Program-made: the position numbers and the translations under genes
Notes under the pieces: model-generated
The model's database searches: none
Seen by the model: only the letters and a program-made list of their open reading frames with translations
Told to the model about the DNA's origin: nothing
Shown here: positions 24,111-33,140 of the stretch, in pieces
Numbering within the stretch: the stretch's first letter is position 1
Layout of the letters: every line of letters begins with the position of its first letter
Assembly (NCBI RefSeq): GCF_003589595.1
Contig: NW_020654684.1
Coordinates: forward strand, 3,165,641 to 3,229,640
Direction: 5' to 3'
DNA length: 64,000 bases
Origin: Hyposmocoma kahamanoa
Lineage: Eukaryota > Arthropoda > Insecta > Lepidoptera > Cosmopterigidae

Positions 24111-24214
24111 CTGACAGCCGTCGTCTACATACAAAAAGAACCTTTAAGGTGGTACCGCGTTGACTTTGCTGATAGATCCACCATGGTAAATCATCATCAT
24201 CAAACTATTGTATC

Positions 24215-24440
24215 TGCCTCCGTGGCTGAACGGTTACCATGTTGGATTGCCACGCAGAGGGTCACGGGTTCGATTTCCGGGCCGGGAGAAATATTTGCAT
24301 GGCGTACATTTATTTCTCCCGTAGGCTTGGATATAATTTGTGGTTGTCAATGTTTGTATCAATGGCACCCCCGAAACAGGGTTTCTGGAGTGCGGGGCTA
24401 GAGAGAGCGTGTTATTCTTGGTATTATTATATATTATTAC
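24215..24440 (+). mobile_element. tRNA-derived SINE, family 1, copy 2
   Basis: Box A region TGCCTCCGTGGCTGAACGG and box B region GTCACGGGTTCGATTTCC, then GGGCCGGGAGAAATATTTGC, GATATAATTTGTGGTTGTCA, GGGTTTCTGGAGTGCGGGGC and an ATT-rich tail ending near 24440. Short open frames on both strands here are chance frames of the SINE. Confidence 0.83.
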
Positions 24441-24573
24441 ACCCCCACTTATTGGCACGGGTCTCCTGAAAGTTGTCCGCCACTTCTGTTTGGTTTGCTG
24501 CGAACAGTCTACGACACGTAGGTTTCATCACGTATTCCTTCACTGTTAGTGAGGTAACTTGGAAATTAAAAAT

Positions 24574-24660
24574 ATAGGCACATGACGCCATAGGGATTCG
24601 AATTGTCGACATCGGAATAGAGGAGCACGTTCTCCCTTTGAGCTATCATCGTTTTGCGGT
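24574..24660 (-). mobile_element. tRNA-like head of SINE, family C
   Basis: On the minus strand: GATGATAGCTCAAAGGGAGA (box A-like), then GTCGACAATTCGAATCCCTA (box B-like), then TGGCGTCATGTGCC. It matches the heads at 8225 and 32800. Confidence 0.6.
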
Positions 24661-26771
24661 AATTCAGAACTGCTTTTCTGTTATCAAGGCAAGAACGAGG
24701 TAGCACTGACTCCAGGTTCCATATAACAAGATTCCCATCGGCTTTTCCTACTATATATCCTCAAGTCAATATATGTTCTCAACTTAATTGTATTGTGGCA
24801 TTTTTCATTCAACAGATGTTAAATGAAAAATACTAGGTATTACAGCAGCTGAGTACATTCTTCATCAGCTGATCTTCTACAAATTCCATAACAAGGCAAA
24901 GAGGTCCCTAAATATGTATAGATAACGATCCGTTCCCTTACATACATTTAAATTCAACTTTATGTATTAGTCGATAAATTCAAAGTTCAATGTGTAAAGC
25001 CCTGGGCGTAGTTAATTGTCAGTGTTATAAGACACAATACATAAGATAACTTATTTAAGGATGTTTTTATATAACGTGAAACAATTGAAATTCCAGATAA
25101 GTTAATATTTTACCGTATCTCAAATTACTGAACCAACCCCCCTACATCTTAATACAGTCGAGCAAACATCGCAATGGCGCAAGAGCAGGCGGTGCGGGCG
25201 GCTCAAAGCTTGCGTTGATTTATCAATCAATTGCGCGCATCGTTAGCGCGCCCCGGGCTGCGCGGGCGTGTCTTTGTGCTGCGCCCGCGCCGCATACAGA
25301 GCAAATAAAAAATCAATTGCGAGTTTACTTATGGTGCTACCCGGGCAAAGGTACCCGTTTGTCAATAAATATCAAAATTTGGTGTCAGTTTTCAGTATGA
25401 AGCGATAATTTCTGGATTTAAAAATAATCTAGTCACGTTCCTTCACGCAAATAAAAACAAACAAAACAGCGTCGACAAATATTGTCCTAATTTTTTTCTC
25501 TAACTTCGTAAAGTCGAAAGTTCTTAAGTCTTACTGTTCTTGGTGTACCTATTTATACAAATGTCATCTTTAAGACCGATCTGTCCGCTATCAGTTGAAA
25601 ATAGTCTGAGCTGGCGAAGATATTCATCGGTAACAAACCTTCGAAACACTATTGTGTTAAATAACGTGATTATCAGAACGTATATAAAACATTTATTTTG
25701 GGAACTACGCAGAGGTATTATGCGATTCAAATCCACTTTTAACCGATCAACAACTGATTGTCGTTCTTGGTTAATAGTTAATATTTCACTGAATCTACAT
25801 TTTGTGCAGTGTGTGGAAAGCTAATGAGTGAAATTATCTGCCAGGTTATGAATTTCTCTTACGACAAAACCTGGATATCTTCCAGATCAGATTGAACAGG
25901 TATCTTCAAGGTCATTTTGTATTGCTGTCATTCGCGTATTTACCTTTCATTGAGTGAGACTATAGAACGTAAAACATGAGCCTATCTCGAATGAAAAAAA
26001 AAACGTATTTAATAAAGTGAATTCATTGGTCATTTGAATTCGCCTTAACTGAAACAAATTTGTGGGATCTTTCAGCATGTATAATCACAAATCGAAGGTT
26101 CGGTAAATGTTATCACGATCGCTACGAACATGCGGCAGAGCCCGCAGCAAGAGGTGTACTCTTCATGGCCTTTAGGCCTCTTTAGAGTATCTACTGACAG
26201 GTCACGCAAGCCTTCGGCGGCTTTAGTTTGATGTGAGCCACGTTTAATCGGTCATTGTGATTAAAGATGGTCTTATGACTTATGTTTGCCTAGTACCATT
26301 TCTAAGATGGTTTGTCTTCGAAAAGAAACAACAACTTTGACAACCAACGATTTAAATAGCTTGAACGGATAAAGGGATGTTATATTACATTCACTCCATG
26401 ATTCAAACTCGAAAGATTTGTATTATAATATTAGGTCAAAGTAACTTCGAAAACCAAGTATATTATACTTTTAGGATACAAGCATATTGCATTTACCTCA
26501 TTTGATACCATTAAATATTTCCAAGTTTTCCAGTAAATATTACTTTCAAATTAAATGATTTCTTTACTTCATCTCCTCAATAACATCTCACCAATCATCG
26601 CGCCGAGGGTCGTGCGTAATTACTTTAGGAGCACCCTGGACGTCATTAGCTGCACCCCCTGTACGTAATCCAATTCGGATTTCATTACCACCGCCTGCTT
26701 TGTGTTTTGAAGCTCTGGGGAAGTTTTGAGATGAAATATAAACGTTAATCATTGTTTTGATAAGATTATTT
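24661..26771. other. Unrecognised sequence with a CpG-rich, homeodomain-site-like islet at 25180-25310
   Basis: No gene is supported. 25180-25310 is CpG-rich (TAGCGCGCCCCGGGCTGCGC, GCTGCGCCCGCGCCGC) and contains TGATTTATCAATCAATTG at 25216-25233, overlapping matches to the Exd/Hox composite TGATNNAT on both strands. A frame at 25540-25824 (94 codons, plus) has no recognisable domain. Confidence 0.4.
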
Positions 26772-26910
26772 TATCGAGTTCTTAGATTTTCGCGATTGTT
26801 ACACATAGGAAATGAAACTATTTTTCCGGATTTAAATCGCGTATATTTGTTTTTCACAATAAATCGACGATTCGGGCCTTTTACAGGTCCCATGGTCACG
26901 GTTGACTGAG
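26772..26910 (+). repeat. Family F single arm
   Basis: Same order as the left arm at 18914: CGAGTTCTTAGATTTTCGCG, ATTTTTCCGGATTTAAATCG, GGGCCTTTTACAGGTCCC, ending GGTCACGGTTGACTGAG. It has no inverted partner arm next to it. Confidence 0.78.
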
Positions 26911-26990
26911 TATTTTAAGAGTAAGAATATTTTAATGAGAAATCATTTTATAAAAATTGCAATTATGAGTTAAGTCTGTCTTACTTTTTA

Positions 26991-27226
26991 ATAGCAGTAG
27001 AGCTCCTTGTGAAGAGTTCGTAAAGGGAAGTACTGCTACCTTACCTATTTCTGCCGCCGGTTTCGAAGGGTTAAGGGAGCTGGAACATAGGACTTGTCAA
27101 CATGTCTCACGGTGACGGGCGCAGTGGCAGTGCCCTTCAAATGTTTGTGATATAAAACTCGGCTTTGTCGCTTACCAGCAGGCGCAAGACTTGTTCCTCA
27201 CGGCACTTGGTATCAAAAAACAACTC
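26991..27226 (+). mobile_element. RetA copy 4, abutting mariner
   Basis: Runs from ATAGCAGTAGAGCTCCTTGT through AAGTACTGCTACCTTACCTA, GACTTGTCAACATGTCTCAC and GTCGCTTACCAGCAGGCGCA to the family 3' end CACTTGGTATCAAAAAAC. The right half of the internal hairpin is eroded. The mariner starts 8 bp downstream. Confidence 0.85.
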
Positions 27227-27233
27227 TTACATA

Positions 27234-28453
27234 GGGCGCACTATAAGTTTCCGGAACTGGCCACTTACATAAACAATACTTAAAAAGTAATTACAGTATT
27301 TGAAAATGGAACTCTTTGGCTGTAGAATACAGTTTGTTTCATCTGACTGTCACTTGTTTTTACCTTGTGGCGTCATTTTAGAAATTGATTGTCTACATCA
27401 CCATGGATTTAACCCGTGAAATATGATTTTCTACGGCTTTAACTGTAATTTAACAGCTCAGCGGAGCTTCGTTTGGCTGGTTTGCAGAATTCAAACGCGG
27501 TCGTGTGAATCTCAGTGACGAATTTCGTGATGGTCGCCCGTTCACTGCTGTGAACAACAAAAACATCGATGCTGTGCGAGGTATGATCAAAACAGACAGG
27601 CATGTGACATACCATGAGATATGCACATCTTTAGGCATAGGCGTGAGTCAAATACAATCATTATACACAAACATTTGGGTGTGAAAAAGTTGTGCTTTCG
27701 GTGGATCTCACACAATTTGACTGAGGCTCAAAAAACGGATCGCGTCACTTGGTGCAATGCCGTGCTTACCGGTTCAATGAGGGGCATTAAATTTAGTGTG
27801 GGACATAGTAACAGGTGACAAAACATGATTTATAGTTACGATCCCAAAACAAAGCAGCAATCGAGCATATGGGTCTTTAGAGATGAGCCGAAACCAACCA
27901 AAGCGGCGCGCGTGCAAAGTGTCTCTAAGCGGATGATTGCTTATTTTTTTAATAAAACTGGACACGTGACTACTGTTGCTTTGAAGAATCGTTGTACCGT
28001 GAATAGTGATTGGTACACGACCATTTGTTTGCCGGAAGTTATTGACAAACTCCGTAAAAATAACCGTAAACGCCGTATCATCTTGCACCACGATAATGCC
28101 AGTACTCACACGGCCAGACAGACAAATGAATTTTCGAAGGTGAACAACGTTGACCTTATGAGCCATCTCGCATACAGTCCCGACCTGGCACCTTGCGACT
28201 TTTATTTATTTCCAAAAATCAAAAACCAATCACGCGGTCAACGATTTTCATCACCTGAAGAGGCTGTCGAAGAGTATGAAAAATATGTTTCAGAGATTGT
28301 CACGGAGGAGTGACATAAATGTTTTCAAAATTGGTCACTCGTACCAAAAAGTGCATTAACGCTTACGGCGACCATTTTGAGAAACAATAAATTCATTTCT
28401 GGACTTTTGTGGTATTTTTTTCTTATTAATTCCGGAAACTCATAGTGCGCTCC
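27234..28453 (+). mobile_element. mariner (Tc1/mariner) element
   Basis: A DDE DNA transposon of about 1.22 kb. The terminal inverted repeats are GGCGCACTATAAGTTTCCGG at the left and the inverse of GCGCACTATGAGTTTCCGG at the right. TA lies immediately outside the left end (27232-27233); on the right a TA lies a few bases beyond the repeat, so that end has one or two changes. Length and inverted-repeat size fit mariner. It contains the broken transposase described separately and is therefore expected to be non-autonomous. Confidence 0.9.
27465..28313 (+). pseudogene. mariner transposase, frame-broken
   Basis: The C-terminal 162 codons (27825-28313) are open and carry the catalytic core: HHDNAS (second Asp) and YSPDLAPCDFY (third Asp), 34 residues apart, the D,D(34)D signature of mariner. 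The first catalytic Asp (VTGDK) lies just upstream in another frame near 27810. The N-terminal DNA-binding part survives only as FAEFKRGRVNLSDEFRDGRP and TYHEICTSLGIGVS, with a deletion before it and a stop near 27684. At least two frame changes separate the N-terminal part from the core. A minus-strand frame over 27774-28166 is a shadow. Confidence 0.9.
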
Positions 28454-28457
28454 ACGT

Positions 28458-29859
28458 ATAATGGTAACGCTACAACTTTGCTGATATTATTTACGAAATC
28501 ATATAATCGAACGCAGAGTTCGTAATGTAGTATGAAAGGCCTTAAAAGTCATTTAACCACAGTCAAGGCAAAATTATTTATTTATTTATGTATAATGAGA
28601 TGACAGCTAATAATTTAAAAAAATGTGTTAAGAATACAGTAGATAGCCAATTTAGACTTTAGTTAATTCCGTGCTCAGCAGTTAAAGCAATTTCACTGCG
28701 AGTTCACTTAAAGTGTGGTTTACATTAAAACAAATGGTCAACTGTAAGCATAAAAAAAGCTAGGGCCTCATAGATTGATAGACAAAAAGTCATCGATGAT
28801 CTTCAAACACACAGCTTGCGCCGCACGCACGATTAAAAACGCCGAAGCGCAGGCGCACCTAGCCACGATAAATTATCGTTGGTAATGATCCGCGTGATTT
28901 ATCATCGCAATAAATCGATGGGGCCGGTAAAATGTCTACGCCGATGTGCACGTGGGTTAATTACAAAATCTTATACGTATGCTGAATGTAAATTGTCATT
29001 AATAAGGAAAACAGTGTCATGAAGAGCAAGATCGAGAGGATTGGCAAAGTAAAACTAAATAAAAGAAAGGGCATTAGTCTTGTATTGAAGTGAATTGATT
29101 GTCCATGCAGGTGAGGCCTGAACCAGTCATGAAGTGACCGTTGAACGACGTAAGTGCATGAAAGCAATGATGCGTGTTGTTGAGGCGCAAGAAGTGATTG
29201 AGGATCGTAGCATGTGAAGGCTCTACAGCCTTCTACACTTCACTATAAAATGTATTGCCATCAAATGGTTTCAGCATTTTTGATATACACGACTTTGATA
29301 ACGAAGAGACTGTTAAAAGACACTTAGAGCTATATTTCATAACACAGGAGTTTTTATGAAAGAGGATGTCTAAATTTACTCATGGGATTAAAACAAATAA
29401 TTTAATTTTCAATGAATTTTTTTACGAAATATATACCAAAAAGAATTATTCAATGTAAATCTGAAAGGACTATATTGCTTGTCGTCAAAACCTCCGATGA
29501 TGACCTTAAATATCCACTACTGGATATATATATAAAGATAAAACAGTAATTATCATTCTGCCCACTTTTGCAGCCATAACTCTCCACAAACGGCCTGATC
29601 TGTGGCTCAAAACGAGAGAGCAAAAACCGACGACGGTAATAGCTTCATTGTCGCCGACAGCCACTGGTGGAATGCCAGTCGGTTAACAAACAAACAAAAA
29701 GGAGGTGTTCGATAAGGTCACGTGTATATTCAAGCATTTACATTACAGTTCGTAGACGTCGTTTCAAAGAAAAGTTCAAGAAGTGAAAAAAATCGATGGA
29801 TCTCAGCGGAACACAAATTTTGTTAGAAATTTCTAGAAAATAATTATAACTATTTATTT
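28458..29859. other. Mostly unrecognised; GC-richer regulatory-like islet and possible LINE tail
   Basis: 28800-28930 combines GC-rich words (TTGCGCCGCACGCACG, GAAGCGCAGGCGCACC) with ACGATAA-A-TTATCGT (15-nt palindrome at 28866) and TGATTTAT (28895). 29149-29235 has AAGTGATTGAGGATCGTAGC and TGAAGGCTCTACAGCC, recalling a lepidopteran LINE 3' end, weakly. The rest shows nothing. Confidence 0.35.
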
Positions 29860-30105
29860 AAAAAACCGACCTCAGAAGTTTGCTTATCCGTTTGTGATAT
29901 CCAATAAACCGCATCCCCTAATTTGCCAACCTTAGAAATAGAATACCTTCTTCAAATTTTAATGGGACCACTATTGAGGTACCCCCTTTCCAACAAAAAA
30001 GGAATTATCGAAATCGGTTCACAGATGTCGGAGTAATCGCGTAATATACATCCAAAAAAAAACCAGGAGAATTGAGAACTTCTTCATTTTTTTGCGGACG
30101 GTTAA
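29860..30105. repeat. Repeat family G, copy 2
   Basis: Starts AAAAAACCGACCTCAGAAG and ends TTTTTTTGCGGACGGTTAA, an imperfect inverted counterpart. The interior shares CATCCCCTAATTTGCCAACC, TTCTTCAAATTTTAATGGGA, CCCTTTCCAACAAAAAA and ATCGGTTCACAGAT with 20809-21072. Confidence 0.7.
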
Positions 30106-30682
30106 TTTAGAGTCTAATGCGGTGGTACGACGACGAGGGTAAAGATCTGGTTCCACTAATATTATAAATATTAAGATTGACTACTAAGTCCAGAAAGCGG
30201 AAAAGGCTGAATGTGTTTGAAATCTTAGGATTCAGATTAGACGTTTTTATTTCAAACGCAAACTAATTCACGAGCAAAAACTATAAGAAAAATCTCATAA
30301 ATTCCTGTTTATAAACAAATACGTACCAATTAATGGCGAAATAAACTAGAGGTTTAAATTTTCAGTATGGCGGCTGATCGTCCTCTTGTTTGATTGGTTC
30401 CAGATTTAACGCAACAATTTTTCTCATTATTATTACCAAGGTGTCTGTGCTTCTCATAGGGCATAGCATCGTTAAATAAATCGCCCAGCATCGGCTGTTC
30501 AGATACAATCGACCATTCCACAGAGTAAAAATGCAATGTTTTAATTCCCTTCGCCTGTGGACGCGGGAAACTTCAAGATGCGACGAACAGATAAGTAAAG
30601 TTTTTGTTTCTTATTTTTTGAAGAATATTTAGAATGTCTGGCTTTAGGGTTTCGGAGAATTGGATTTTTAGAAACTTTGTTT
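30106..30682. other. Unrecognised AT-rich sequence
   Basis: No gene or shared repeat is recognised. Confidence 0.5.
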
Positions 30683-30900
30683 TAATTATTAAAACAAAAA
30701 TCGAAACACTAAGAAAAATTCATTCGATCCGGCTGGATTCGAACCAGCTCCCTCGGGCAATCCGTCGCAGATGCTCTGCCAATTACCACGGAGCGAACAA
30801 GCAGACCTAACGAATTACTCTATGTCCTTGTTGCAGATCTTTCTTTTTCATTTTTGACGACTTTTTTGCCTGGCCTGCAAGGGCGCCAACCCATTATGCC
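30683..30900 (-). mobile_element. tRNA-like repeat, family E, copy 1
   Basis: On the minus strand: CGCTCCGTGGTAATTGGCAGAG (box A region), then GAGCTGGTTCGAATCCAGCC (T-arm, five-base stem around TTCGAAT), then GGATCGAATGAATTTTTCTT. The same flanks on both sides occur at 51236-51450, including the segment after GATCTTT with AACGACTTTT-like wording and GGCGCC. The anticodon region does not fold, so it is not a working tRNA. Confidence 0.65.
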
Positions 30901-31215
30901 GTAACGTTTTATTTATCGTTGGATGACTGTCGCGTCCAGCCTGTTCGCATGTCACGATTATCTGTCGTGACTGTGCCGTCGACGTTTATTTTATCGTGGA
31001 ACAACAATCGTGTCTAACTAGATCGTGATGACAATTTATCGGTTCATGGCAGCCGCCTTGTCGTTTGCACGACAGAATCGTTTGAAGCTGCGATTATCTG
31101 ACGTCACATTTTTATCGTGACATTTTATTCATCGTTACACGACTGTCATTCTAGCTCTTTCCATTGTCACGACAATCTGTCGTCGTAATGTCAAAAAGTC
31201 GTGAACGACGTTAAA
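30901..31215. repeat. Decayed tandem repeats with ATCTGTCGT motif
   Basis: A unit starting at about 30908 (TTTTATTTATCGTTGGATGA ... TCACGATTATCTGTCGTGA) recurs at about 31124 (TTTTATTCATCGTTACACGA ... TCACGACAATCTGTCGTCG) with roughly 70 % match over 67 bp. Weaker partial units lie between them (near 30985, TTTATTTTATCGTGGAACAA). A further isolated copy of the motif, CACGACTATCTGTCGTCACG, sits at 31649. No coding frame. Confidence 0.55.
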
Positions 31216-32799
31216 TCGAGTTGTCATATATCGCACTGTTAATACAATAGTGTATTAACTCAAAAAGTGGACTTCCTCAGAATCGATGATAAATTGCTCA
31301 CTTCCCGCAAAAAAATCATTAAAATATATAACATTGTATTATTAACTGTATTATAATAAATACATTATTAGTTATAGTTTATTATAGACACTTTCGCAAA
31401 CATATTAAAAAAATAAAATGTAAAAAATAATTTAATATTTTTTAATAAGGATTATTTTGGCCAGAGCTAGCTCACATAAGTGTCTCTACAATATTCTATC
31501 AACGGTTTTTTTTATGTGTAGAAAATCAAATTTTACGTTCAGTAATGATATAATATTAAATTTCACATATTTTGAGTTACAACACTATTGTAATAGCAGT
31601 GCGGTATGTGGACAATTTCAATATACAGGCCACGACACTTTAAACTTACACGACTATCTGTCGTCACGACATAAGGGGATCGCGCCCCAACTTTGCTTTC
31701 CTTAGCCATCGGCAGCCATGTTTGACATGATTGACTTGTAAATAACGAGGATGTAATTGCAGAAAGTTGTAAAATATGCAATCAAAGCAAGTTAATTAGA
31801 AAAGCTTTTGTAATAACGTCATAACAATTTTAGTTTTGTTTGGTACTAAATGATGTCATAATAAGGCAGATAAAAATGTGTTGTCGCAAGGTTAATATAC
31901 AATATCACACATAAGATTCCACAGTCATTTCAAACAGAACCCTGCAGAAGTAAGCCTTCTTGACGTTTTTGGGTGTGAGAATTATAGAGCCAGTAAAATT
32001 TGATAGCCCCTGGTCGATGCGCCCGCGCCCGCGCTGGTGCATGCCGCACTAATGGCGCGATGCCGCGCGGCGATGAAGCCACTGCACTTTTTATTTCTCA
32101 CCACAGCCTTTGTATTTCAAATATTTTTAGGATTTGTGACTGTTAATAAGTGTGGCATTCTTGTTTTTTCTAATATTTATTAATAAGAGTCTATGAACAA
32201 ATTAATGTGGAAGTAACAAGGGTAAAGGATACCTCGACGTACAATTTATGTGCCTCAACAAGTTGAAGCGAAGGTATGAAAGAATGTCTATGAAAGGTTG
32301 ACAAGAATGATAAAAACAAAATAAATATGCCAGAATCGTAGCAGGAAGAGGTTAGTCGAGACAGGCGTTTCAATGCATAGAAGACAAACGTTAATGTATA
32401 CATAGTTCTTGTTTTCGGAGTGAAACAGATGATTACAGAGATTTCGCATGATTTTGTAGGTTTTTCATCACATTGTTTTTTTTCACCGTTAACTAAGCAA
32501 ATTACAATTAGTAACAAATAAAAGTAGTAAGCTACCGCTACTGAGCTCTCGCCGCCAATACGAACAATCTATAGCTTGAACGCTATCACAGCCAACAATC
32601 TAAGCATCAAGACAATGCGCTGTAAATCTGCCAAAGCCGCAAAAACGTTGCGCCCGCGCACCGCACACACCTGTCACAGGAATACAATCCAACCTTTCAA
32701 CTGTCCATTTGCAAAATCATCATTTAGTCGATGCGATCAACCAAAAAGCGTAGATATTATAATTATGTTTTCATAGAATTGATTAAATAATTACACAAG
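31216..32799. other. Unrecognised; GC-rich islet at 31995-32085
   Basis: 31995-32085 is CpG-rich (GATGCGCCCGCGCCCGCGC, GATGCCGCGCGGCGATG) in AT-rich surroundings. 32265-32355 has GCGAAGGTATGAAAGAATG and CCAGAATCGTAGCAGGAAG, again recalling a lepidopteran LINE tail, weakly. No gene is supported. Confidence 0.4.
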
Positions 32800-32904
32800 G
32801 GCGGTGATAGCTAAGTGGAAGAACGTTTGATTCTTAATTGACAGGTTTGGACGATTCGAAACTCTGTGGCGGTATGTAGTGGATGCCTATTTATTTTAAT
32901 TTGT
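32800..32904 (+). mobile_element. SINE, family C, interrupted by a MITE
   Basis: The head GGCGGTGATAGCTAAGTGGA (box A-like) and GGACGATTCGAAACTCTGTG (box B-like) leads to GGCGGTATGTAGTGG. The hAT-like MITE at 32905-33132 is inserted just downstream, with its target duplication lying in or next to the SINE body, which appears to resume at 33133 (GTACGTTTTTTAAGTACC). Confidence 0.65.
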
Positions 32905-33132
32905 CATTGACTTACAAATAAATGGACGACGGGTCTAATACAAAAACCACGAAAAAAATGTCCCAAGTCAACCTATTCGAAATTTAAATTGTAATGTCAT
33001 CGCAGTATCGCGCTGTCCGTAGAACAAATGAAGACTAAAGCGGAGTGTCGCGCTCTGTATACGATTTTAGCGCCTTACAAGTGCGGACACTTTTTAGCGC
33101 GGACCCGACGTCCATATAATTGTAAGTCAATG
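32905..33132 (-). mobile_element. hAT-like MITE (8-bp TSD), copy 2
   Basis: 228 bp, opposite orientation to copy 1. The left end is CATTGACTTACAAATAAATGG and the right end is the inverse of CATTGACTTACAATTATATGG. It is flanked by TAATTTGT on both sides (32897-32904 and 33133-33140), a perfect 8-bp duplication. The interior matches copy 1 nearly throughout. Confidence 0.92.
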
Positions 33133-33140
33133 TAATTTGT

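Noticed and set aside
24183..24612. Five overlapping short frames
   Set aside because: All are chance frames of the family-1 and family C SINEs.
27774..28166. Minus-strand open frame of 130 codons
   Set aside because: Shadow of the mariner transposase, whose catalytic motifs are on the plus strand.
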